Notes under the pieces: generated by a model
Databases searched by the model: none
The model's input: only the letters and a program-made list of their open reading frames with translations
What the model was told of the DNA's origin: nothing
Position numbers and translations under genes: made by a program
Part shown: piece after piece, positions 33,872 through 42,526 of the stretch
Numbering within the stretch: the first letter of the stretch is position 1
Layout: every line of letters starts with the position of its first letter
Assembly (NCBI RefSeq): GCF_003285015.1
Contig: NZ_QMFB01000015.1
Span: forward strand, 96,768-160,767
Source of the DNA: Paenibacillus contaminans
GTDB taxonomy: Bacteria > Bacillota > Bacilli > Paenibacillales > NBRC-103111
DNA length: 64,000 nt
Direction of reading: 5' to 3'

Positions 33872-34075
33872 ATGACGACTAAATGGGATTACGCGGTCGA
33901 TACGAGCCGCGATTTGATGGCCGGACGCGGAGCGGAAGGCTGGGAGCTCGTGTCCGTGACGGTCGTGGAGGGTGTGGAGACGTTTTATTATAAACGTCCT
34001 CGTCCGTCCATTCGCGAAGAAATTACGCTGACCCAGCGCGCGAATGTTCTTGAACGGAAAGGAGGGAATGCCTGA
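33872..34075 (+). CDS. DUF4177-like small protein
   Basis: 67 residues. WDYAV....RDLMAGRGAEGWELVSVTVVEGVETFYYKRP is the DUF4177 pattern (a small beta domain); function unknown. RBS GGAGGGG. It overlaps the RbsD gene (TGATG) and a LacI-type operator sits just before it, so it belongs to the same regulated unit. Confidence 0.65.
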   Translation: MTTKWDYAVDTSRDLMAGRGAEGWELVSVTVVEGVETFYYKRPRPSIREEITLTQRANVLERKGGNA

Positions 34076-34461
34076 TGAGACGCGGCGGCATTTTGCACCC
34101 TACATTAAACCGGATTTTAACGGAGACGGGACATACGGACATTTTGACGATATGCGATAAAGGATTTTCGGTTCCGCAAAATTGCGAAAGGCTCGATCTT
34201 GCGCTTGTCGAGGGGATTCCCACCGTGCTGGACGTACTGAGAGCGATTGAAGCCGAATTCGTAATCGATACGGTTATCGTAACCGAGGAGATGAAAGAGG
34301 CGAGCCCCGAACGGTATCAACAGCTGGCAACGGAGTTTCCGGAATTGTCCTTTACCGTCGTCAGTCATGCCCGTTTCAAGGAGATATGTCCGGAATCGCG
34401 AGCGGTTATTCGTACCGGCGACGCCGTTCCTTATGCCAACATTATGATTGTTTCGGGCTGA
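34075..34461 (+). CDS. rbsD: RbsD/FucU-type sugar pyranase (mutarotase)
   Basis: 128 residues, full family length. The N-terminal GILHPTLNRILTETGHTDILTICDKGFSVP (catalytic His in GHTD) and the C-terminal ESRAVIRTGDAVPYANIMIVSG match RbsD. The enzyme interconverts pyranose and furanose forms of ribose-like sugars. RBS AAAGGAGGG; the start overlaps the previous stop. No ribose transporter or kinase is adjacent, so its substrate here may be another sugar of the same operon. Confidence 0.87.
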   Translation: MRRGGILHPTLNRILTETGHTDILTICDKGFSVPQNCERLDLALVEGIPTVLDVLRAIEAEFVIDTVIVTEEMKEASPERYQQLATEFPELSFTVVSHARFKEICPESRAVIRTGDAVPYANIMIVSG

Positions 34462-34508
34462 ACCGCTTTAGAAGCATAATGAAGGAATGCATGAACAGGG
34501 TAAATGGG

Positions 34509-34555
34509 AAAAAAGCCGTCGGAACCGTTGATTAAGCGGAACCGGCGGCTTTTTG
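34509..34555. terminator. Bidirectional terminator
   Basis: AAAAAGCCG..CGG pairs with CCGGCGGCTTTTT; both ends carry A or T runs, so it can serve the RbsD gene (+) and the GNAT gene (-). Confidence 0.85.
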
Positions 34556-34702
34556 CGCGCAGGCCGAGCTTCCCTAAGGAAGACCCGGCCTGCGCTCGCT
34601 TGTTGCATATGGCATTTCTTGCGCTTGGAAGCCAAACTGTTTTGCCCCGAAATGTTACTGGACTCGGACGTTCTTACTCCTGACCTCGTTTTACGCATGC
34701 TT

Positions 34703-35143
34703 TTAAGCCAATGCCGGAAGCCGCAGGTCCTTATATTTCCAATACATGCCAGGGGCGCTGTCTGGACGCTCGACAAAGCCGAACCGCTTGTAAAAATCGG
34801 TTTTCCCGTCTGCGCAGCAAAGCGTAACGGTTGGGATGCCGCTTGCAGCAACGGCCTGCAAGAGCATACACATCATGGTACTGCCGATTCCTTTGCGCTG
34901 CATATAGGGATGCACGATGACATCGCAGATGAACGCTTGCGTGGCGCCATCCGAAATCACACGGCCGAAACCCGCAAGACGGCTTCCTTCATAAGCCGAT
35001 ACGGTTAGCCAATTGCTCGTTCCCGACACCGCTTCGAACAATTTATCTGGACCCAGGCCGATATGGGCTGACCAGCCGGTTGTCGCGTACAACTCATAAA
35101 ACGCATCCTTCGCGGGAAGCGCATGCGTATAATTCAATTTCAT
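34703..35143 (-). CDS. GNAT-family N-acetyltransferase
   Basis: 146 residues from ATG 35143 (GAGAGGTG upstream). Acetyl-CoA motif VHPYMQRKGIGSTMMCMLLQ, preceded by beta4 ICDVIV and followed by FYKRFGFVERP, the usual Y-x-x-x-GF ending. Substrate unknown. Monocistronic, between two strong terminators. Confidence 0.88.
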   Translation of the reverse strand: MKLNYTHALPAKDAFYELYATTGWSAHIGLGPDKLFEAVSGTSNWLTVSAYEGSRLAGFGRVISDGATQAFICDVIVHPYMQRKGIGSTMMCMLLQAVAASGIPTVTLCCADGKTDFYKRFGFVERPDSAPGMYWKYKDLRLPALA

Positions 35144-35232
35144 ATCCAGCACCTCTCAACGTAATATACTGATTAGTATGCATTCCGATATTATAATAAT
35201 ACATGTATATGAATATTTATTCAATATATGCA

Positions 35233-35268
35233 GCAAAAAAACGGACTCGATCTCGAGCCCGTTTTTGC
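35233..35268. terminator. Terminator between GNAT and GH18 genes
   Basis: GCAAAAAAACGG and CCGTTTTTGC with the palindromic CTCGATCTCGAG inside. A and T runs on both sides. Confidence 0.72.
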
Positions 35269-35363
35269 TTTTCGAAGCGTCAGCGACATTCGCAAGACCG
35301 GCTGCGGATCTGTCAGCAAACGAATGATGGATTTCCGCGAAACGGCTTGTTTCGGCCCTGGCG

Positions 35364-37286
35364 CTACTTTTCTTGAAGCATCGTTTTCCAAACTTCCTCT
35401 TGTTCTTGACCTAGGCGCCAGGCGGCGACGCCGGCAAGGTCGTATTTTTTGGCGATGGCAAGGCGGGCTTTCACGGTTTCTTCGTTTTCCAGCCAGAACA
35501 GCTGGCGTTTGCCGTCTTGTTTAAACTCCACCCGGTACTGCATGGACGTTTCGTCCCACGTAGTTGTGGTTTCTTTATCTGCGATAAGTGCAGGAATATC
35601 CTTCATATAAACCGCACGATTCGCCTCGATGGCGCCTTTGTCGTTCAGCGTCCAGACGCGCACGTAGAAGGGAATGCCCAGCAGCAGCTTGTCTCGGGGG
35701 ATGCCGTAGGAAAGAAACTGCCGAACGCCTTGCTCCACCCACTGCATGCCCGCCACCGAGCCGGGTACTGTGCTTCCCGACCAATGCTGATCATACGTCA
35801 TCGTAATGATATAATCGACCATTGCGGCAAGCTTCTCATGATCGAATGCGGTTTGTTCGTTCCACTTGACGTCTCCGCGCGGCAAATCGACCGAAACGAG
35901 CAGTCCTTTGGCGTGGGCTTCATCGGTCAGCATTTGCATGAACGAGGTGAAAGCCGCGCGATCTTTGCCGTTCAGCTCCTCGAAATCGACGTTGATGCCG
36001 CTGACTTGAAGGTCTACGGAGCGTTTAACGAGCGCTTGAATAAATGCTTTTTGCCCATCCGGATTGTTGAGAAATCCTCTCGTAACGTCTTTGTCGCCGA
36101 ACGGGTTTCTGACCAGAGGGTGGACGGAAAAGCCTTGCTTTTTCAGCCAGTCCGCCGCTTCCTTGGAGGAGGTGTCCTTTAAGCCGCCGTTAGCGTCCGC
36201 TACTTCGAACCAAGTAGGCGAATCAACATCCATTCCGAGCGTGCCGGCGGTTTGCGCTTTGATCGTTTGCAGCGACGAGCTGCCGTTCCAGCCCCAGAAA
36301 AGCAACTTGCGAAAATTATTCCAGATCATACTGTCATCATAAAAGCGAATGGAAGCATTGCTGTACCTTGCGGCATAATCGAGCGCATCCGTCAGTTTGT
36401 CGTATTCGCCGATCAGATTATTGTTCTGATAAACGGTATAACCGGAATGGTTCGTCCATATGACGCGTTCGCCAAGCCTGATCGTCGTATGCGCATAAGC
36501 TCTTGCATAATCTGCGGCGGCATCGATACTGACGAATGAGTCTAAATATGTATGGTTCTGGTAGACGGCATACGCTTTCTGATTGGAGAAGACGGCTTTA
36601 TGTCCTTGCTCGGTGTTTACAACCGTTGAATTACCCCAGTTCAGCGCTTCACGGATCGCATCCTCCAAATAAGCGAAGGCCCATGAATCCTGCGTATACG
36701 CCCCTTGGTAAACGCGATAAATCGCTTTGCCGGCACGTTGTTCCCGTTTATTGGCGTCAGTCAGGTTGTCCCATACCCAACGATTCGTTTGCAATTCGAT
36801 TATATGGGCGTTCGCCCAAAATTGCGCTTCCGATTTGGCATCGTCCAGCGTAAGGAAGTTCCACGAGTCCATCGTATTTTCGCCTTGATAGAGTCGATAT
36901 CGCGGGTAATTGTTCCAGGCCCACCCCGGAGACTGAACGTCTCTGACGGAAGCGTACGACCATTTTCTAGCTTCCGCTATCGCATCTTCCAGCCGGGCAA
37001 ATTCGCCGTTCGGCACTACGGCATCATACTGATAAACGGCATAGCGGGGAAAGTTGTGCCAAAGCCATTTGCGCGAGCCGATTTCCTCGACATGGCTGCG
37101 GCTGTACCCTTGGGCATAAGCCTGCGCCTTGGCAAAATCGGCGAATTCCATGAGCAGCGAGGCGTTCTGATAGACGCGGTATTTCGTCGTTTTGTCGCTT
37201 GCCGCAATTGTCGCTCCCGGAATCATGCCGATCACAAGACAAATAACGAGCGTCAGCAAGAGGGATGATCCCATTCGTTTGTTCAT
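35364..37286 (-). CDS. Secreted GH18-family protein with six N-terminal 46-residue repeats
   Basis: 640 residues from ATG 37286 (GAAGGAAGG upstream). After a signal peptide there are six units of about 46 residues, each starting (Y)xVYQ and carrying an Ala/Tyr-rich middle and a W.N end (e.g. YAVYQYDAV, YRLYQGENT, YRVYQGAYT, YAVYQNHTY, YTVYQNNNL). The C-terminal half is a GH18 TIM barrel with SGINVDFEEL (catalytic Glu), VDYIITMTYDQHW and a terminal DLAGVAAWRLGQE. Related Paenibacillus proteins bind the cell wall and cleave muramyl or chitin-like bonds; the repeats are probably wall- or glycan-binding. Confidence 0.85.
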   Translation of the reverse strand: MNKRMGSSLLLTLVICLVIGMIPGATIAASDKTTKYRVYQNASLLMEFADFAKAQAYAQGYSRSHVEEIGSRKWLWHNFPRYAVYQYDAVVPNGEFARLEDAIAEARKWSYASVRDVQSPGWAWNNYPRYRLYQGENTMDSWNFLTLDDAKSEAQFWANAHIIELQTNRWVWDNLTDANKREQRAGKAIYRVYQGAYTQDSWAFAYLEDAIREALNWGNSTVVNTEQGHKAVFSNQKAYAVYQNHTYLDSFVSIDAAADYARAYAHTTIRLGERVIWTNHSGYTVYQNNNLIGEYDKLTDALDYAARYSNASIRFYDDSMIWNNFRKLLFWGWNGSSSLQTIKAQTAGTLGMDVDSPTWFEVADANGGLKDTSSKEAADWLKKQGFSVHPLVRNPFGDKDVTRGFLNNPDGQKAFIQALVKRSVDLQVSGINVDFEELNGKDRAAFTSFMQMLTDEAHAKGLLVSVDLPRGDVKWNEQTAFDHEKLAAMVDYIITMTYDQHWSGSTVPGSVAGMQWVEQGVRQFLSYGIPRDKLLLGIPFYVRVWTLNDKGAIEANRAVYMKDIPALIADKETTTTWDETSMQYRVEFKQDGKRQLFWLENEETVKARLAIAKKYDLAGVAAWRLGQEQEEVWKTMLQEK

Positions 37287-37412
37287 ACGCACCTTCCTTC
37301 GCAATAATAGAAACGGAGCCGGACCGAATTATTGCTTTCATCGGGCTCTATTCTATTAAACGTAGAAATGCGAGATTTGTTGCGGAGGCGCGATATGGAA
37401 GAAATAAACACA

Positions 37413-37445
37413 CAAGGGCTGCCCCACAGTATGGGGCAGCCCTTG
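37413..37445 (-). terminator. Terminator after the DUF2653 gene
   Basis: CAAGGGCTGCCCCA and TGGGGCAGCCCTTG, a perfect 14-bp stem, 11 bases beyond the minus-strand stop. Confidence 0.82.
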
Positions 37446-37455
37446 CTTAAGCGCG

Positions 37456-37734
37456 CTAATCGTGGATGATCGCAATCATTTCTTCCTCGATGTCGAGTTC
37501 GATCTGACTGCGGAATGCGCGCGTATTGTAAACATTCAATAAATAACGTTCGATCGCTTCTTTCATGCTTGCTTCGATCAAATACTGGCTTCTGCCTTCA
37601 GCGGTTACTTCGGCAGAGAAGCCCAGATCTTCGTCGTACATCAGCTGCACGCTTACTTGCTCCGGACGCAGCTGCTTGCGCTCCGCAATATGCATGCATA
37701 TTGCATTCATAATATCTTGTTCGCTAAGACGCAT
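37456..37734 (-). CDS. DUF2653 (YxcD-like) protein
   Basis: 92 residues. The whole protein matches the DUF2653 pattern: MRLSEQDIMNAICMHIAERK, VQLMYDEDLGFSAEV, EASMKEAIERYLLN and an acidic C-terminus. Function unknown. It overlaps the stop of the membrane-protein gene upstream (TAATG), so both are expressed together. Confidence 0.82.
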   Translation of the reverse strand: MRLSEQDIMNAICMHIAERKQLRPEQVSVQLMYDEDLGFSAEVTAEGRSQYLIEASMKEAIERYLLNVYNTRAFRSQIELDIEEEMIAIIHD

Positions 37735-38168
37735 TACTGGAACCTCTGATCCGGTTTTTGCTTCTTGCGATCGCGGAAGTACGCAACGATGCGGATAATC
37801 ACGAATACGACGGCGATAATCGCGAGCATATTAACCATAAATCCGATCATATTGCCGAGGAAGCCGGTGCCGAACATCGAGCCGAACAGCATGCCTGCCA
37901 GTCCGCCGACGAGCATTCCTTTCATGAATCCGCCGCCGCTGAAAAATCCGCCGGATTTGGTCGGCGTCGTTGTCGAGCCGTTTGTGGTGCCGTTCGTTTT
38001 TGTGTTCGTTGTCCCCGAGTCGGATTTAACCGCGTTGTCTTTAGCAGGAGCTTTGTAGCTGCCGCTGTTCGACTTGTAGCTTGCTTTCGGTTTGGCGTCC
38101 GCCGTATTGACTCCGGCGAAAGTCACGAACAGCATACAAGACAAGATGACTAGAAAAAACTTTTTCAT
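37734..38168 (-). CDS. Exported membrane protein with glycine-rich hydrophobic segment
   Basis: 144 residues. Signal peptide MKKFFLVILSCMLFVTFAGVNTADA, a Ser/Thr/Asn-rich linker and a Gly/Phe/Met-rich pair of hydrophobic segments (GGFMKGMLVGGLAGMLFGSMFG, then NMLAIIAVVFVIIRIVAYF) ending in a basic tail. Resembles Tim44-like or spore-associated membrane proteins of Bacillus. First gene of a two-gene operon with the DUF2653 protein. RBS GGGAGGGTACC. Confidence 0.68.
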   Translation of the reverse strand: MKKFFLVILSCMLFVTFAGVNTADAKPKASYKSNSGSYKAPAKDNAVKSDSGTTNTKTNGTTNGSTTTPTKSGGFFSGGGFMKGMLVGGLAGMLFGSMFGTGFLGNMIGFMVNMLAIIAVVFVIIRIVAYFRDRKKQKPDQRFQ

Positions 38169-38325
38169 GGTACCCTCCCAAGTAGTCTATGGATTTTGGT
38201 AATAGACATCCACAATATACATACGTGTAGGATGGGCAACGGTTTCATAAATTATCCCGTTTTGTTACAATAGTTTTACGGATATGTTTTTTTTTCGGAA
38301 GAGAGCGCGAGAGAGGGAGTTTCTG

Positions 38326-38865
38326 ATGCGGGAATATCCCGAAGCCTACGTAAGTTATTTGGTTGAGTTTCATGCAAAACGCGATTTTTTCGAATGCCAC
38401 GAGCTTCTAGAGGAGTACTGGAAGGAAGTGCCCGACAGCCCTTACAGCGACTTGTGGGTCGGTTTGATCCAATTGGCCGTAGCGCTTTATCATGAAAGGC
38501 GGGGCAATATCGCAGGCGCGGCTAAAATGATGAAAAGCGCGATCGGCAAACTGTCGGACGAACGGATTTACGAGCTGGGCATCGATGCTGCCAAGTTATT
38601 GCCTCTGCTCCGGGATCGTTCCGCTATGCTTCACGGGTCCTCGATTAAAAATTATGCAGATATGAATATTCCTTTAGTCCATAAGGAGCTGGAGCAGGCT
38701 TGCATCGACGTATGCCGAAGCCAAGGACTCGTTTGGCATTCGGCAAGCGAAATGACGAATCGGGAGCTGCTCGACAGACATACGCGGCGCGACCGTTCCG
38801 AGGTCATTAAAGAAAGAGAGCGGCAGCAAGCGCTCAAACAGCTGCAAAGAGAAACGAGGCATTAA
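38326..38865 (+). CDS. DUF309-family protein
   Basis: 179 residues from ATG 38326 (AGAGGGAG upstream); the ORF from 38284 has no RBS. FHAKRDFFECHELLEEYWKE and WVGLIQLAVALYHERRGN are the DUF309 core: His and Glu residues in a helical bundle that may bind a metal. Biological role unknown. Highly charged C-terminus. Confidence 0.85.
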   Translation: MREYPEAYVSYLVEFHAKRDFFECHELLEEYWKEVPDSPYSDLWVGLIQLAVALYHERRGNIAGAAKMMKSAIGKLSDERIYELGIDAAKLLPLLRDRSAMLHGSSIKNYADMNIPLVHKELEQACIDVCRSQGLVWHSASEMTNRELLDRHTRRDRSEVIKERERQQALKQLQRETRH

Positions 38866-38977
38866 AGGATAACAAAGATTGCAGGCATTTTTGCTGATAA
38901 ACAGTAGAAAGCCGTTCCGTTTGCTAGAATTCCTTCATATTAATCTAGTAAGTTGTTTTATATGGGGGGAAGGAACG

Positions 38978-39370
38978 GTGGGTGTGCCAAAAAAATGCTT
39001 CAAAAAACGTCCCATGCGCAAACGCTGCAAACGGAGCGGAAACAATAACGGCAATCATAACAAAAACGCCAATAAAAATGCGAACCGCAACATAAATCGC
39101 AACATCAATCACAATGTCAATCACAACACGAACAAAAACACCAATCATAACGAGAATCGCAACACGAATAACAATGTCAATCCCAACATTATCAATAACA
39201 ACATCAACAACGTTAACAACGGCCAGGATCAACAAAACTTGATTCTCGCCTTGCTGCTGCTGCTTTCGAAGAAGGGCAAGGACAACAGCGGCGGCAAAAA
39301 GGAATGCAGGAGAGACCGCAGCGGCGGGAGCCGCTCACACGGATCGTGTAAATACCGTCCCTATAGTTGA
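38978..39370 (+). CDS. Asn-rich low-complexity protein with basic head and tail
   Basis: 130 residues from GTG 38978 (GGGGGAAGGA at 38964-38973); GTG 38984 is also possible. A basic cysteine-containing head (PKKCFKKRPMRKRCKRSG) is followed by about 60 residues of N-x-N repeats (NANKNANRNINRNINHN), then a hydrophobic LILALLLLLS segment and a basic Cys/Ser/Gly tail. Looks like the Asn/His-rich spore coat or surface proteins of Bacillaceae. No signal peptide. The repeat is in protein frame, so it is not a CRISPR or non-coding array. Confidence 0.6.
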   Translation: MGVPKKCFKKRPMRKRCKRSGNNNGNHNKNANKNANRNINRNINHNVNHNTNKNTNHNENRNTNNNVNPNIINNNINNVNNGQDQQNLILALLLLLSKKGKDNSGGKKECRRDRSGGSRSHGSCKYRPYS

Positions 39371-39420
39371 ATAAGACGTTGCCAGGTAGCTGGCAAATGA
39401 ATGTTCAGCTCAAAACGCAA

Positions 39421-39457
39421 AAGGAGACTTTCCGCATGAAAGCGGACGTCTCTTTTT
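39421..39457 (+). terminator. Terminator
   Basis: AGGAGAC...TCCGC and GCGGA.GTCTC followed by TTTTT; 50 bases after the Asn-rich gene and just before the carbonic anhydrase stop on the other strand. Confidence 0.75.
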
Positions 39458-39468
39458 GACGTTTTCGA

Positions 39469-40032
39469 TCAGGAAGTTGTTTCCGTGATTACATCCAGCT
39501 TTCCGGTAACGGGATGGATGATCAGGCCGGTAACGGGCAAGCCTGCCGGAAGAAGCGGGTGGTTTTTGATGATGCCTACGCTTTTGACGACCGCTTCTTG
39601 TACGTGATCGAATCCGGTGAGCCAGCGGGACAAATCGATGCCGGAATGGCTTAGCGTGGAAAGCACCTTGTCGCTGACGCCGTTCGCTTTGGCTTTCTCA
39701 AGAACGGAATCGGAGTTGAGTCCGGTCATCCCGCAATCATGGTGACCGATGACGAGCACCTCGGAAGCGTTCAGCTCGTAGATGGCGACAATAATACTCC
39801 GCATCACGCTGCCGAATGGGTGGGAGACGATGGCGCCGGCGTTTTTGATGATTTTGGCGTCGCCGTTTTTGAGATTAAGCGCTCTAGGCAGCAATTCGAC
39901 TAACCGCGTGTCCATACAGGTAAGGATGACCATTTTTTTGTCAGGAAACTTGTCGGTGCGGTACTGCTCGTAGTCTTTATTCGCGACAAAGCTTTCGTTA
40001 AAGGACAATAATCTTGATAATTGTTCGGACAT
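39469..40032 (-). CDS. Beta-carbonic anhydrase family protein
   Basis: 187 residues from ATG 40032. Zinc and catalytic-dyad residues: CMDTR (Cys39, Asp41, Arg43) and GHHDC (His97, Cys100). Interconverts CO2 and bicarbonate in the cytosol. Similar to B. subtilis YbcF/YvdA. The start with AAAGG upstream replaces a longer ORF without RBS. Confidence 0.9.
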   Translation of the reverse strand: MSEQLSRLLSFNESFVANKDYEQYRTDKFPDKKMVILTCMDTRLVELLPRALNLKNGDAKIIKNAGAIVSHPFGSVMRSIIVAIYELNASEVLVIGHHDCGMTGLNSDSVLEKAKANGVSDKVLSTLSHSGIDLSRWLTGFDHVQEAVVKSVGIIKNHPLLPAGLPVTGLIIHPVTGKLDVITETTS

Positions 40033-40116
40033 GAGGTTCAGACCTTTCCAGTAGTATAAGATTTTGAATTGCTTGGCCGGTTGAGCGTAAGCCCGGCTCT
40101 TGGCCGCCAACAGGTT

Positions 40117-40461
40117 TCACACTGGCCTACGGTCGATCATTTTCATCGAGTTGGTATATATTTGGCTATCGCTTTTCAGCTGGTAAGCAAGCTTCGCAGG
40201 CTGATAGTCGATCGTCAGGCGATCCTCGAAAAAAACTTCATGACGCTGCTCGAACAAAACCGGGAAAACGGTATTGGCCGCTGCAGCCGATTCCGGATGG
40301 ACGGTTTGTCCGATATCGGGGGATTCGGCCCATAAAGCGGGAACGCCGCTTACCGCACAGCCGCAGCCTTCCGAATCGTACACGAGCTTGAGTCGAAAAG
40401 GCTTATCGCCCAAACGCCGGCTCGTTTCGTTCAACGCCGCTTCCGTAAACGTAATTTGCAT
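40117..40461 (-). CDS. yqkB: YqkB/HesB-like iron-sulfur biogenesis protein
   Basis: 114 residues. Opening MQITFTEAALNETSRRLG then FRLKLVYDSEGCGCAVSGVPALW, as in YqkB. Only two adjacent-type cysteines (CGC) are present; the C-terminal CxC of true A-type carriers is absent. Predicted Fe-S-cluster related; exact function not known. RBS AAAGGAGAG. Confidence 0.8.
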   Translation of the reverse strand: MQITFTEAALNETSRRLGDKPFRLKLVYDSEGCGCAVSGVPALWAESPDIGQTVHPESAAAANTVFPVLFEQRHEVFFEDRLTIDYQPAKLAYQLKSDSQIYTNSMKMIDRRPV

Positions 40462-40650
40462 GGTTTTTCTCTCCTTTACTAGCTATTTTAACACAAAGCG
40501 CCGCTTCGTAAAATGCGGTACGGGGTTCTTTCCTTGACGCTGATGTTTGCCGTTCGTCCAAAATTTGCTTCTGCGCGGCGAAATCAGTAAGATCGAATTG
40601 TAGGTCCATCACGATCGCTGACAGAATCGATGCCGAAGGAGGCGTTTTGC

Positions 40651-42165
40651 ATGAGCGAATTGCAAACACAAATAAGCGGGCTTAGGGCGCTCGTCAAAAA
40701 GATCAAAAGCTATGAGGAAGCGGTAGGTCTCATTTATTGGGATATGCGCACGGGACTGCCCAAAAAAGGCGTGGAGGGCCGTTCCGAAGTTGTCGGCGTA
40801 TTGTCCGGCGAAATGTTCCGTTTGTCGGTATCCGACGAAATGGGCGGTTATCTTGATTATTTGGACAGAGAAGACCGTCTTGCGCAGCTGTCCGCTATCG
40901 ATCGCAAAATCGTTCGGGAATGCCGGAAAGAATACGATCGCAGTAAAAAAATACCTCCGGAAAAATTCGAGGCGTACGTCGTCCTTACCTCGCAGTCGGA
41001 ATCCGTTTGGGAGGAAGCGAAGGACAAAGCCGATTACGCGATGTTCCAGCCGTATTTGGAGAAAATCGTGGAAACCAATCTCGAATTTATAGAGCTGTGG
41101 GGTTATGAAGGACATAAATACAATACGCTGCTCGATATGTATGAGCTCGGCATGACCGTCGACAAGCTGGACGCTTTGTTCGGAGCGCTGCGCGAGAAGC
41201 TTGTACCGCTTGTTGCAGCGATTCAAGCGTCGCCGAACAAGCTCGACACTTCGTTCCTGGATCAGAATTTCGCTAAAGAAACGCAGAGATCGTTCAATCA
41301 TCATATTTTGCGCGAAATGGGTTATGATTTTGAAGCGGGCAGGCTGGATGAAACGGTGCATCCGTTCGCGACGGGCTTGAACCCCGGCGATGTTCGCATT
41401 ACGACGAAGTTCGTGGAGAACGATCTGCTGACCGCCTTGTTCGGAACGATTCATGAGGGCGGCCATGCGTTATATGAACAGAACATTTCGTCCGAGCTGC
41501 TAGGGACCAATTTGTGCACGGGAACGTCGATGGGCATTCACGAATCGCAATCCCGGTTCTGGGAAAACATGGTCGGCCGCAGCCGTTCCTTCTGGCGCCG
41601 TTACATGGGCGAGCTGCAGCAAACATTCTCGGGACAGCTCGATAACGTGACTGCGGAAGACTTTTACCGGGCCATTAACGAAGCGAAGCCTTCGTTGATC
41701 CGCATCGAAGCCGACGAGCTTACTTATAATTTACATATTATGATACGCTACGAAATCGAGAAAGCGCTGTTCAGCGGGGCCGTTAAAGCGGCGGACCTGC
41801 CGGGCTTCTGGAACGCCAAATACAAGGAGTACCTGGGCGTAGAGCCGTCGAATGACGAAGAAGGCGTCCTGCAGGACGTTCATTGGTCCGGCGGATCATT
41901 CGGGTATTTCCCGTCATATTCGCTTGGCAATATGTATGCGGCCCAAATCCGTCATACACTGATGAAGGAAATGCCGGATTTCGACGACAAAATCGAAAAG
42001 GGCGAGCTTGCCCCGATCAAGGAGTGGCTGACGGAGAAGGTGTATCAGCACGGAAAGCTGCTCGATCCTGCGGAAATCATTCGGAACGTTACCGGGGAGC
42101 CGCTGAATCCGGATTATCTGGTAGCTTATCTGGAAGAGAAGTACAAAGATATTTACAAGCTGTAA
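40651..42165 (+). CDS. M32 carboxypeptidase (Taq type)
   Basis: 504 residues from ATG 40651, AAGGAGG at 40636-40642. Zinc motif HEGGH at 268-272, with HESQSRFWEN (the third ligand Glu of the M32 family) about 29 residues later. The remainder is the all-helical M32 fold. It is a cytosolic metallocarboxypeptidase of broad specificity. Followed by a perfect terminator. Confidence 0.94.
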   Translation: MSELQTQISGLRALVKKIKSYEEAVGLIYWDMRTGLPKKGVEGRSEVVGVLSGEMFRLSVSDEMGGYLDYLDREDRLAQLSAIDRKIVRECRKEYDRSKKIPPEKFEAYVVLTSQSESVWEEAKDKADYAMFQPYLEKIVETNLEFIELWGYEGHKYNTLLDMYELGMTVDKLDALFGALREKLVPLVAAIQASPNKLDTSFLDQNFAKETQRSFNHHILREMGYDFEAGRLDETVHPFATGLNPGDVRITTKFVENDLLTALFGTIHEGGHALYEQNISSELLGTNLCTGTSMGIHESQSRFWENMVGRSRSFWRRYMGELQQTFSGQLDNVTAEDFYRAINEAKPSLIRIEADELTYNLHIMIRYEIEKALFSGAVKAADLPGFWNAKYKEYLGVEPSNDEEGVLQDVHWSGGSFGYFPSYSLGNMYAAQIRHTLMKEMPDFDDKIEKGELAPIKEWLTEKVYQHGKLLDPAEIIRNVTGEPLNPDYLVAYLEEKYKDIYKL

Positions 42166-42235
42166 GCCAATAATAAACGACTCCGACGTCCTTAAGGCTA
42201 CAGGGATATAGACTTCCCAAGCGTAGTCGAGCGAT

Positions 42236-42272
42236 AAGCACCCGCATTCATCATGAATGCGGGTGCTTTTTC
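42236..42272 (+). terminator. Terminator after the M32 gene
   Basis: AAGCACCCGCATTCAT pairs with ATGAATGCGGGTGCTT (16 bp, one-base loop by sequence) followed by TTTTT. Confidence 0.88.
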
Positions 42273-42526
42273 AAAAGAGGGTTGAACCGTCCGTGATCGA
42301 TCGGGGGCGGTTTGGAAAAGACGTAATGGGCCGCCTTTGAAATCGTGTGATACCCTCAAAACCAATTCCAGATCACACGATATCAGCGGTTGAAAGCCCC
42401 TATCCACTACCTCCCCCACGCGCAAACGTATAGCCATGCACCAAAGGATCGTCCGCGATTTCCGGACGGTTTTTCTTGTTTCCGTTAGGGGAGGGAAAAA
42501 CGAACGTATGATTTGCCTTCTTCGAG
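42273..42526. other. Intergenic region with a strong inverted repeat and a second terminator-like hairpin
   Basis: No credible gene. A perfect 10-bp inverted repeat ATCGTGTGAT (42342-42351) and ATCACACGAT (42372-42381) with a 20-base loop stands between two hairpins. A second small stem CGTCCG/CGGACG (42450-42468) followed by TTTTT is terminator-like on the + strand. The centre might be a small RNA or an operator. Confidence 0.45.

Noticed and set aside
39050..39210. Repetitive DNA that could be a CRISPR array
   Set aside because: The period is about 12 bases, in frame with Asn codons, and has no spacers; it is a protein-coding repeat.
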